From NCBI GenBank assembly GCA_907163375.1, contig CAJQUW010001810.1, forward strand, positions 186,001-250,000: DNA of 64,000 nucleotides, given 5' to 3'. The notes beneath the pieces are model-generated. The model was not told where the DNA came from. It was given only the letters and a program-made list of their open reading frames with translations, and searched no databases. This DNA is from Prostheceraeus crozeri (lineage: Eukaryota > Platyhelminthes > Polycladida > Euryleptidae). Position 1 is the first letter of the stretch. Each line of letters starts with the position of its first letter. The translations under genes were made by a program, and so were the position numbers. Shown here piece by piece: positions 29,737-40,583 of the stretch.

Positions 29737-31158
29737 GGGATGCCCCAAAATTAGGGCAGTTTTTAATTTTTCCGTGAGAACGAGACTTTACGTTAAAGAA
29801 TGATATTTAGGCCGAAAAACGAAGTAATCATGATGTTTTTTGTCATTTAAAGAAATAATTCAAAAATTCGTTCACGTTCAGACAATAATATCGCCATTTA
29901 TATCAATAGAACTATAATAATTACGAGCTTGCAATAAAAGTATAAAAATCACATCTAATGAACCCAATGTTGCGTCATGCGTGCCAGGAATAATACGGCT
30001 TCTGTGATTGTTCACCAGAATAGCAAACCAGACAGCTTTGACAAAGGTTCTGAGCATTCGTCACAAAGATAAATTTTAGAAGATATCAAAAACATCATGG
30101 ACGGTTAATTGCAATTTGCAAGTTATCATTTCGTCAAGAGTCAGGAAAAACTTATCAACTCGCCTAGAAATTTTTCAACTGCTTAATGTAAATGAATGAT
30201 GTACCACTGAAACTTTGTGTGCATGTGAGCTGAAGAGATCCATTCGCAGCGTCATTGCATCATCATGCGTCTAATTTCAAAATTTGAAAAGACTTGCAGT
30301 CGTCTCGATGTCCTAGAAAAGGCAGAAGGCTTGAGGAGGAAAATCGTGTGCCTTGACGAGGGTGCAAGTGGGATGTCGTTAAATCTTAGAGCTCATTGAA
30401 CTTGTCCAGCTGCAAATCTTGTTTTTCTGACTGAAATTCCGAGATCAATTTTCATAAATACTGAAGACGAGTTAGAACTTTGTCTTGATCCCATTTCTTT
30501 GCATCAGGCAATTGCTGCAGAAGTTAGAGATAACCGAAAAAGAGTCGGTGATTTGTCAATAAGCAATGCAGATTTAGTACTCAGGATTATTTGGAGTGTT
30601 GAAGGAATATTTTAAGTAGCAAATTGCATCGCAAGGGCAAATGAAATGCCCACAATGACTTTGACTCGTTCTCTCCATTCATCACGTGTATAGTATGGAC
30701 AGCCTTTTCCCAGTCCCATAGATTTTGGAGTTGTTTTTCTCCTCCAACACTGTCAACGGCAATAATTACGATTAGTTGCCAAAGAATGACTTCATTCCTG
30801 TGTTAATTGAAAAAAATGCAAGATTTGGTCGGCAAGATTCCATGATCTGACGCTATGAGATTGCCAGCATTGGATGGTATCGAAGGACAGATTATATAAT
30901 AATCAAAAGACAAAAATTGACGAAACAAAGACAAAAAACGACACAAAGTTTAATGAAATAGATAATGAAGAAATCACAAATACTGTTGACACCTGAAGAG
31001 TGAATGTTATATTATCCAAAGTTGAACGACATTCTGAACATTCGCTGTAAATACTGAAACTTCCTGATATTCCTATGTTATTTTTTATAAAGAAAATAGT
31101 TTTCGCGCGCAAAAAGTTCTAACATGGAAATTAAAAGTTGCGCTAATTTTGGGACACC
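29737..31158 (+). mobile_element. Decayed Tc1/mariner element, copy 1
   Basis: The ends are inverted repeats: GGATGCCCCAAAATTAGGGC on the left and, in reverse complement, GGTGTCCCAAAATTAGCGCA on the right, then TTTTTAAT and GTGAGAAC/GTTAGAAC. Length is about 1.42 kb. The interior aligns along its length with the reverse complement of 56766-58290. Coding traces include HDLTL-DCQHWMVSKDRLYNN near 30.85 kb, corresponding to the SPDLTPCD--LWG-LKDRVY block of Tc1/mariner transposases. There are many stops and internal deletions, so this copy is old and dead. TA target sites are no longer visible. Confidence 0.75.
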
Positions 31159-32967
31159 AAAATTACTGCAAAAAAGGTTTTGAAAGAAATATGTGAGTAA
31201 CGAGGAAAAAGTGGTTATCTGTTTTTGAGGAGACCAAACTTGCCTATTGACAGGGAAATTAGATCCCTATGTAAGATAGAGTAGAGGACGGGAGAACCAT
31301 GATTCAATAATACAAAGACACTCAATTTTCTCCCTTACGTATAATGTCAAGTAATAAAGTAAAATGTGAAATTCATCGCCAGACGTTTTAAGTACAGATC
31401 CTTTGTTAATTGTTGGAGATTCAAGCGCTCTGCCATTGACACAGGATCTGGACCCTTAGCTTTTTTACTTTGCATAATATGTATCGAGAGAGAACTGAAT
31501 TTTTTGCATTCGCTGACTAGATCATAAAGACTTGAAATTTCTCTCTAAAATTGATTTAGGCTCCTTCTATGCATCAAATATCAAAAAATCTACGTCTATT
31601 TGAGAAAAGCGATTATAAAAAAATGATTATTTAGCTTTGAATGATGATGATGCCTTTTTACTTGAGAATGTAAAGTGACGTCTATACTAAAGATGATAAA
31701 AATTATATAGCGGGACATAGCCAGGGTTGCCGTGGGTATGGGGATGCTGTGGGTATAGTCATGGGTATGGGACACCATGGATATGGGGTAGGTATGGGTG
31801 TTGAGGCCATCCCCACAGCTCCCATAGCGCTTCTATGGGATTCTGTCGGTATTATCATGGTTTTGACATTCACTAAAAGCAATCAGAACTGACAATTTAT
31901 CACACAATAAATTTTGATTTTGTCAATTATCAAACTGCTTACCATCGTCCCACGTATAGTCTATGAAATATCTATGCTGATTTCACATCCATAGCACATT
32001 GTCAATGTAATGACTTAGCTTCATTGTGTCAGGGACGTCTGAAAGGGAAGAGCGCTACAGCACAAACATGCTTCGCTGCAGAACTGATTGGAGGCTGATT
32101 TGCACGACTTTTTATACCGGTATATACTGAAATATATATTGAAAATATTAGCCCCAGTTGTGTACATCACCTACATGCTGCATTTAGATCAAATCACTTT
32201 GATTCATAATGATTGTATGATAACTGTGTCTGATCACTAACCTTTATTTGAAACCTGTCGCAAAATAGAAGAATTCCTAATACAATATCACTTCTATGCT
32301 TTATGTATAAAGTACATATATGGGTCATTCAACAGAAGACTTGAAATTTTATGTTCGAATTCAGTATTCATAATTCCGACAGCACATGATTATAAATTTA
32401 TTCTATGACACGCAAAAAGTCTTGATGCTTTTCAATAAATACTATTATGCAGTCGACATGGCGGTGGTGCAACGTCTCCTCATATAGTGCTTCTAAATAT
32501 AGTGCTTCTTTTAGAAGCACATCGAAATTCTCAATTAATCCGATGTCAAGAAACTGCGTGATTTAAAAGGAAAGAAAGAGGATATACTGAAAAAGCTTCA
32601 ATAAGCGCTCATTTTCGGTGTAGTAAATGGTAATATATAAATTCGCCTGGTCCATAAGACTTTGTGTCAGCAGTGGTGTGACATGACGTGTTTCGACGTC
32701 TGTCATCTTCCTCTCGTGTCTAATTTGGCAGGAGACATCACAAGAAAATAGCTTCAATTTTTAATACAAAATTGATGAAAACCTAACTTCTACCCGGACT
32801 AGCAAATGCAGCATTCGATTTGAGTGAATTTCGATTCAACTTACTGAGCTAGAAACGATTTTCTAAATATCGATAGTGTCGCAACAGACAGTGGCAAAGA
32901 TGTCGTGGCATAGCGAAAAGCGAAAATTTTAGTTGCATCAAAGAAATCCCGCTACACCATTGACAAT
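31159..32967. other. Anonymous DNA with a G-rich minisatellite and a hairpin
   Basis: No gene was recognised. It contains the G-rich tract 31724-31798 (listed separately) and a perfect GTGCTTCT-TTT-AGAAGCAC hairpin at 32502-32520 beside a further copy of TAGTGCTTCT. Confidence 0.5.
31724..31798 (+). repeat. GGGTATGG-type G-rich minisatellite
   Basis: Eight runs of three or four G within 75 bp, mostly in GTGGGTATGGGG or ATGGGTATGG context. It is a degenerate tandem repeat and a candidate G-quadruplex-forming tract on the plus strand. Confidence 0.75.
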
Positions 32968-33234
32968 TCATCCGAAAACTTCACTCAATATCGTGATTTC
33001 ATCTTTTTCTGCTTTTCCTATCGATGTATCCATGACTCCTAACGAGCATTCCGTTTGCCTCACCACCACTAATCCATCGTACTTGCTCTCGCAACACACC
33101 GGTGTATTCTGATTGGGCGATGTTAATATGATGAAAATTTGTGATAGGCTGACTTCAAAATTTTCTTGTAAGACCTGGATAACTGCACTTTGCTCAACCA
33201 TGTGGCCGGGACCGCATCTTTTGGCTAAGTACAA
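32968..33234 (-). CDS. Possible exon, unrecognised
   Basis: An 88-codon frame with fairly balanced composition and no low-complexity sequence, starting MYLAKRCGPGHMVEQSAVIQ and including VCCESKYDGLVVVRQTECSL. I do not recognise a domain. It could be a host exon or chance; no convincing splice sites or neighbours of the same gene were found. Confidence 0.2.
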   Translation of the reverse strand: MYLAKRCGPGHMVEQSAVIQVLQENFEVSLSQIFIILTSPNQNTPVCCESKYDGLVVVRQTECSLGVMDTSIGKAEKDEITILSEVFG

Positions 33235-36200
33235 ATGATATCAATTAAAACTGGCTCTCTCACGGTTTTATAATCATAAACAGTCTATTCAGTACAGATG
33301 CATTCGTCTGAGTTCGGTTTTATTATAAAAGTAATACATCAGTTGATAAACTGACAAGGAAATTGTAGGCTAATGAAAGGCATTGTGCTATAATCCAATC
33401 TTCAAAGTCGGCAGTCGGCTCATATCATGTTTTAAGTTCTACTGAGTTTGAAATATTGGCCATCAGTTATTTTATGTGAAGAAAAACAGCATATAAACTA
33501 CATGTACAGAGTGTCTAATCCTGTGGGGTGTGTGGATTCTGTGAGGATCCCCCAGTTTTTTCTGTAGGCATGAGGTGGGTTGAGGAATCAAATTTCAATC
33601 TCCACGGCAACCATGGCTATAACTGAATGTGAAAAAGTTTCTGATAAAGACAACTGAAATTGTGATCAGTTTTGAAATCGATGGAAGTGTGGTGATGAAC
33701 AGCTGCATTTATGATTCATGAGGAGAAGATTGCTGTTGACTGTAGGGTAGATAGAAGAAGAGTTGAGAAAATGCATCGGAATGGTGAAGTCTGTTGTGAT
33801 CGGTGCAATCGAAGTTCCAACGGAGCGAACGAAGTTCTAGTTGTCTTGTAGTATATGGTGCAGAATAATAGACGATGAGCGAGGTTGACTGCAGAAACAA
33901 ATCGTCTCATTCGACCTTGATATTCGAGGAACTCCCCTGCATTCCATGGACTGCACTGAAGACTTCGTTGGTGGTGCAGCAGGTACGCAAAGGACAAGCA
34001 GTCACGAGTATAATCATCCCATCACTCAGCTACTTTGGGCTCATTAATTGAAAATTGTCATTACGTTTGGCAGAATCGACGGTCAATGGTGAAGAGACAG
34101 ATCACGACATAGATGACTGCATGCGTTTAGTTACCGGATATACTGTCAACCGCCTAGTACGAGAGTCAAGACAAACGTGGTTCATGTCAAAAGTCCGACT
34201 CGAGGAGGTATAAACCAAAAACAACTAGAGCAACGTGTTCTATTTTAAAATCTATCAAAACCGGCTCAATCACGCGATTCCAGCGCTCTAGCAATTGTCG
34301 AATACCTTCAATAGGCTTTGTAATGAGCACATACTCGCATACATCGGTCGATAGAAGCAACAACAGCTTCCAGGTACTCAAGACGAATTCCTCTCATATG
34401 ACACTTAATAAAAGCAGGAAAGGGATGGAGGTCACAGGGCAGAGGTCGGGAGAGCAATCTTGGGAGGATGTGGCAAAGTTTCACACTAATAATTATCATC
34501 AATTTTCTTGATCATCTCGATCTGGTCCTGGGCATTGGTGGTGGGTACCCTTCACCCCTCCATTATAGATGGCAATTCAGCTTCGGCTTGTAGTATCTCG
34601 TCATGTTTCATTGAACATGATAATACGACGAAGAAAGTATCTACCTTCACATTCCCGTTTATCGATTATGACCTGTAATCAGATGGTGACCCAAAAGAGT
34701 GCTCGCACAAACGACGAACACTCTGCTTCAAGGCACCAGGCAACCAATTTCAGCAATAAAGATCAAAAGAACAAATAAACTAGAATAGGATATTAATTCA
34801 AGTGCTTGTGATGTTAACCATAAGCTGAATAACATCGAGGAATAATGAGATGAAATTAATTTAATATACAATGCACTGTATTGATGTTATGGGAATGATT
34901 CCCGCACTTAATGGACAATTGACATTTTTCTTGCACTTATCTGAAATTTTATGATGCCTTCATTTCCATGTTTATATAATTTGATACGAAAATTCTGAAA
35001 TGGCAAAAATGACAAACATATTCGCTACTCATTTAGCCCACCCAGGAAGACCCATTGACCCTGATCTTGCATTGCGAAATAATTGTGGCTGATCATCAAG
35101 AACATTTTCAACTCTCAATCTTGAGTAGTGTAATACTTTTTTATTCGTTAAATCTATTCCATTGAAACCTGTTCCTCTTTCCAAACTTAAATTCACTATT
35201 CAATGTGTTCATTTTCAGAGGCGGAATTTTGATTTCTTTTAAGCTCTGACTTAAACATTTAAGACTAATGCAAACAATCTGAACATTCAAATAAAAACAT
35301 TAATTTAGATAAGACAAAACCAGAACTCCCTTTCCCTTTCATGTCATGAACCAATTATCTGAAATCGATCCCTGACTTTCATCAACAAACACCGGAAGAG
35401 AATTCACGATTGTTAGTTCTATGTCGATCTCCGAAGCAGATTAAAAAATGTTCAATATTATCTGATGCGCTAGCGCTTCTTGGAACTGATACCATTACAA
35501 AACTGCCGATCACAAATTATTTTTCACCAATATTGCTGTCCAAAATTTTTTTAAATATATAACTTCTTTATTGTCGAATAGAAGTACTTTAGAATGATAG
35601 TCCATCAAATTCATTTGTTAATGCACGTACTTTGTAACTAGACACTTCGATCATCATTGCGAATAGTAACAACATGAGCAGTAATAACTGAATAAACTGA
35701 GCAACAGTAGAATTTTATATAAATTGTAAAGGGCCATTTCATCGTCAAAATCCATTTTGACAGATTTTGACGACATACTTATCTCTTCAAAAATATAACA
35801 ATTAAGGTAATTTATGAAGTACATTTTGTATGTGACGCTATTGCTAGATGCTCCATGATACAGTTTAATAAATAGTTGACTTAATACATTATTAAACATT
35901 TTGAAGCTGTGCGATCTCATAAATATCGTAATATCTACTTGATTCCGGAAAGGAAGAATGTGATAAATTTAATTTATCATTTGAATGTGGTTGCTCACAT
36001 AGACAGTTCGACTTAAATATGAAATAATGTGAAATTTTTACAAATAAAGACTGTAATTCACATGTGAACGAAAAATTTAACTGAAAGAAGATGCAAATCA
36101 AAATCAAAAAATTATTAGATTAGATGAAAATAGTACAGAAATAGAAGAACATATTTGCAAAATGAAAGCTAAAGATTATGAAGTCACTACATTATGATGG

Positions 36201-37888
36201 GATGCATGCATCATTGTCAAGTCAGATAGTCTACGATAATCTGTTCATTAATCGCTCTGAATTAAAATCGTTGAGAGTCGGTCATCAGCAAATTGAGGAG
36301 TTATAGGATTTGAGTATCAGAAGTTGATTGACATCTTGACTTTGCGCAAAAGGTTGACACTTTCATTAATGCGAAGATGGTAGTAGTCGATAAAAGTAAA
36401 AAAAGCAAATTTAAATTGTTATATTGCTTCTCTTATATAATTGTCAGTGTTCCAATTTCACTCCACATGATGCATAGGGAGAAGGATTAAAAGTACAGCG
36501 CTGACTAGAGTGTGAAGCCAATATCCTGCGCTATCTTTGCAAGACGTTTTCAATATTCGAGTCATTTTGCAATTCCACAGAGAATTTGAGAACACAAATT
36601 TATCTGTCTTCTTACCACATCAGATTGATTTTGTTTACAAAATTTCACCTTCAAATGTACTGATTCTTTCTTACTTGCCTATTTTGATAAATTCTTTATT
36701 GTCATTAGTTTGTTGCAAACATAATTTTCATTTTTGCATGAGCACGATTTATTACCACACCCGTTTCATGTACCATAGTGATGCATCGATGATGAACACA
36801 TTTAAAAAATGTTGTCCGGGTCCCTTTTCTAATCGTGTTCATCATCGATTAATTCATGCACAAAATTGTATATGATCCTGTCCGCTTGCTGCATTATCGC
36901 CACTGATGATGGATACCACGATATTTGGAACCGGTGTGGCAATAAATCGTGCTCATGCAAAAATTTGCAGCTTCTAGCTTGTAGTAATTTTCATTCTTGT
37001 CAATAGTTGTACATTGTAAATGTCTGGCCACGGAGTCGCATTAAAACGAATAACAGTTGTACAATCGTGCCAGAAAGCTTATCATCAAGAATTGCTCTGC
37101 AAGTTCTTACCAATCAGTGCGCTAACAATATATTTTGGAGTCCCTTTCATAGCACATTTAAAAGTCATCTGTCTGTATGGTACTTGGATTGCGCATATAA
37201 GTAGCCACATGCGTTTGTTTGACAAAATGTATGAATCATATATTGAAATTTAGTCAATAGCAGCGTCTAATTTTCACATAGATCTACAAGAACTAACACG
37301 AGACATTACATACATATTGTATAATTTTAAAGCTAGCATTGAGCAGTAGCCTATTTCTAAAAAGTGGGGTGATTGATTCTAAACATTGCATTCTCAAGTT
37401 TCATATGATGACACTGTGGTAAAATTTTGTTCAAAACAACACATTGTTCGAAATTCAACAAGCTCAGATCTTATCGAAGTGATTACATAATAAACATAAC
37501 ATTACATAATACATAGGAATGCACAATTCTTTAATAGCAGTAAACATGCTCGCATAGTACCCGATTTATGCGATCATGTACATGTTGTCAAGTGTAAGTA
37601 GGTCCCCCTGGAAACACATCTCCGAATTGAAAGCATGTGAAGTTGTTGATAAGAACATTGATGCCTGATTTACATTTAATATGTACGCTATGAAACTAAC
37701 CCAGTAACATGCACTCTCATATAGTTTAAGATTTGCTAATACTTTCTAGACTTTTGAAATCTCATGTTTTGCCGTCTCAAGAAACGGCAAGTGCCTAGTT
37801 GCCTTCTGCTATATTCGATGAAATATGGTTGATAAAGACCATAAGAATTAAAATTTGGAAATACAAATAAAGTAGATAGCAAAAAAGC

Positions 37889-37909
37889 GTCGACCAAACG
37901 TTGGTCGAC
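37889..37909. repeat. Perfect 9-bp-arm hairpin
   Basis: GTCGACCAA and TTGGTCGAC flank a 3-base loop ACG. The stem is GC-rich against AT-rich surroundings. Function unknown. Confidence 0.85.
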
Positions 37910-38340
37910 TTATATGTGGCGCATTCTGTCTCTGTTTTTGCAACCACGAACTCGAGTAGACTATACTCAAGGCGGACTGAAGGCATCTGATATATTGCGC
38001 CGATGAGGCTTCTTCAGTGGTGTGCTATAAAGTGAAGTACACAATGGGAGAGTAGTACTTCATAGTAGATTTGCAGTAGACCCTATATAATAGAATCTCA
38101 AGACTCTTTCTTACTTTTTCAGTGTTCTGATTTGTAATGCTGTATTCTCAAACAGCACAAATAGAGTTTTGTATTAATCAATAGGCTAGAGATACCTACT
38201 ATCTTTAAATAGGTGGTGTCTCAAAATCTAAATTTGAATGGAAATTAACAGATTATAGGTCTAGAAGTTAAAGACAATATGTCAGATAGATTAACTGCCA
38301 ACTTCTAATCACTGAATTTGAGAAAAATTTTGAGTGTTCA

Positions 38341-38406
38341 GAATCGCACGATTTCGATTTATCGTGCACTGAGTCGTCCGATTCGGAATCGTGCGAAAAT
38401 CGAATC
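38341..38406. repeat. ATCGTGC/GCACGAT inverted-repeat patch
   Basis: Three to four copies of AATCGTGC or its complement occur in 66 bp, with AATCGCACGATTTCGATT able to pair with AATCGTGCGAAAATCGAA. This looks like the tip of a decayed DNA transposon, but no partner end was found. Confidence 0.55.
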
Positions 38407-39184
38407 ACGCCTGCCACTGTACTTGGCTTCATATAGGGATACTGTGCAAGTAGCTTTGCAGCATACAGTAGAAGAAGTCGGCACTTAGATTTATGTATGA
38501 ATCTTATGTCATGCCTCTACCAATAAAATGTTGGATCAAATTGCTATGCAAAAAGATGTGTAGACAATGCTGGATATGAAAGAGAGAATGTGCATGTATA
38601 AATCACAAAACATCATTTGCTCATCTTCATCAAAAATCGCCGGAATTAGCCCACTGGAAAGTCAAATGTATGACCCATGTTGAAAATACTTTTCTGAAGG
38701 TCTGAATTTTGTCACTTTTTCAAAGCATTTTGCGTCATAACTTTCAATGAAGAGCCACAATTTTCAATGTGAGTGCATATTTATGCATATATTAGTCTAT
38801 GAGTCATATCATGTTCATCCATTATGCCACAGACATCGAATAGAGTGCGTGAAATATTATGTGAATACCAGCTTTTTCATTAATTTTTTAATCCTTGTGC
38901 AATCCAGGAAATGTAGACATGGACTGGAAACGGCGACAGGTCGTGTATTACCTGCCAGGGACTGCCAAGGCCTCACTCAATGAAAATTATCTTTCCTGCT
39001 TGTTGAAGGCTGACTTTCATATGTAACTATTTGACAATCATTTTGTATCCAGACGTACATGCATAATGTCTGTGGAGGCTATCATTAATTCATCACTATC
39101 GGTGTGATTTTCTTAAGAATCAAGTGATATTTCTATTACCTTTAATATAAATATAAAATCACTAAATTAAAACACAAAAATTGG

Positions 39185-39930
39185 CTAAAAAGGGAAATCC
39201 CAAACAAGCGGCTTCCCTTTCATGAATGGGATAAGCGACATGCCATCAGGCCGCTTGCTGTCACATTGTATGAGACCAGAAGGTTCAATAACTACTGGTG
39301 TGTTGATAGAATTCAATGCCTTCGACAGTAAATTGTTAGCCGCATGATGACGATTGGAGCGGCCAGCAGCTCTGGAGCAGGATAGTCCATGTATACCTGT
39401 CTTATTAACAACTACTCCACAGGAACACTTATGGGGTTCACACAAAGGTGTCCAAAGACGAATACCTGCTGCAATACGAATTTCATTATTCGTTAATTTA
39501 GTTTGCAGAGACAGGGATGGTGGACAGTTCAGCCAAGATCCATCGAAAAGACCTCTAACGCTTTGAAGGCGTACTTGGGCCGTGAGAGCATCTGTTTTTG
39601 CTAAAAGATTATCTGCTTTTACCATAGATACTACTTTGTCCAAATAATTTTGTTTATATGACAGGATTCCAGCAGACTGGGTTAAGGAACACCATCTTTT
39701 CTTAGCTGATTCCAGACACTGATCAACATCGCAAAATTCTTTCGGTAAAGAACCAAATGCATTTCTCTTGATGTACCGGTCGAAGACAAGAAGGATGGTA
39801 GTGCAAGATCTTTGGTTGGTCGAACTCCTAGTCCTCCTGAAGTGGGTAGGCAAGCTTGCTCCCAAGCGGTATCATCCAGTTTGATATTCAATATAACCTA
39901 TAACCCGCTGCGAATGGTGCCGTCTCCCAT
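39185..39930 (-). mobile_element. LINE reverse transcriptase-type protein, C-terminal fragment
   Basis: On the minus strand: NIKLDDTAWEQACLPTSGGL, GVRPTKDLALPSFLSS, then, after a one-frame change near 39.78 kb, DAEIRIAAGIRLWTPLC-like sequence ending in KCSCGVVVNKTGIHGLSCSR, GRSNRHHAANNLL, VVIEPSGLIQCDSKRPDGMS and GKPLVWDFPF. The set CxCG-----G-HGLSC---GR--RH---N and EPSGL---D-KRPDG------GK-LVWD is the conserved C-terminus of a non-LTR retrotransposon protein common in invertebrates. The reverse transcriptase core is absent: a 5'-truncated copy of about 0.75 kb. Confidence 0.75.
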
Positions 39931-40006
39931 TTCCCAGTTTCATCCATTTCGCCACCCAAGATCCAATACAATTAGAATATACGATTAAAATGCTGTTTCC
40001 AGTCTA

Positions 40007-40583
40007 ATGAGCGAGTTGGATAAACGAAAATCAGCCTACGATAGTGTTGAGTCTCATTTTAGAATCTTCCGGCGCTTGAACACCTTAACTAATGAGGAAC
40101 TTAAGCTCGCGTGCGACAACCTAGCTACTTTCTATGATTGTGATTTGGAGATCTCTCTTTATGACAAGTTCTTCCAGTTTAGAGAAGTCGCTAAAGTGCA
40201 GCTACAGAACAACCGATGAAAAGAAAACTCGTATCTGGCTCTCATCCTTGAACATCGGCTGGTGACGCAATTCCGAATATTCTGACTGCCTTCAACATTT
40301 ATTTGAGCATTATGGTGCCCAACTGTTCCAGCGAGTGATGAAAATTGTTTATAACAGGTTGAGGCAAGCAATGAAACAAAACCGTATGGCTTCAATTGTC
40401 TTCTTATCAAGTGAATGTGACTTGCTTCGGGAAATTTCTTTTGATGGATTTGTAACTTTGGATTTTGCGGCTCGCAGAATTCGAAAGGTGCCGTTTGGAG
40501 TTAAAATCCTTATGCCCATTCCACTGCACTGTCTGGAAGTTTGCGATGACTTGTTTGAAATCGTGCGTGACAGCCTTTTTTGA
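40007..40583 (+). pseudogene. hAT transposase C-terminal remnant, ZMYM1-like
   Basis: The first part, LDKRKSAYDSVESHFRIFRR with LNTLTNEELKLACDNLATFY, matches the segment before the dimerisation domain in hAT/ZMYM1-like transposases. The last part, RLRQAMKQNRMASIVFLSSE, CDLLREISFDGFVTLDFAAR and KV, matches the end of the hAT C-terminal dimerisation domain (family: -LR--M-Q-RLN-LALLSIE-DL---IDFD--I-DFA--KARK). Between them the NI-TAFNIYLSIMVPNCSSE segment (family: ALRIYLTLPVTVCSAERSFS) is in another frame, so there are at least two frame changes. The N-terminal DDE part and the element ends were not found. Confidence 0.75.

Larger units (their letters stand above)
33235..39184. other. Long anonymous AT-rich stretch, no gene recognised
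   Basis: Overlapping short frames on both strands without known motifs. Local structure includes a perfect GTCGACCAA-ACG-TTGGTCGAC hairpin at 37889-37909 and an ATCGTGC-rich inverted-repeat patch at 38341-38406. I found no element termini. Confidence 0.45.

Noticed and set aside
34187-34502. Overlapping minus-strand frames with LERWNRVIEPVLIDFKIEHV
   Set aside because: Looks protein-like at first sight, but I could match it to no family, and competing frames on the other strand are as long.
36537-36875. 112-codon plus-strand frame
   Set aside because: No domain, no splice sites and no compositional change; consistent with chance.
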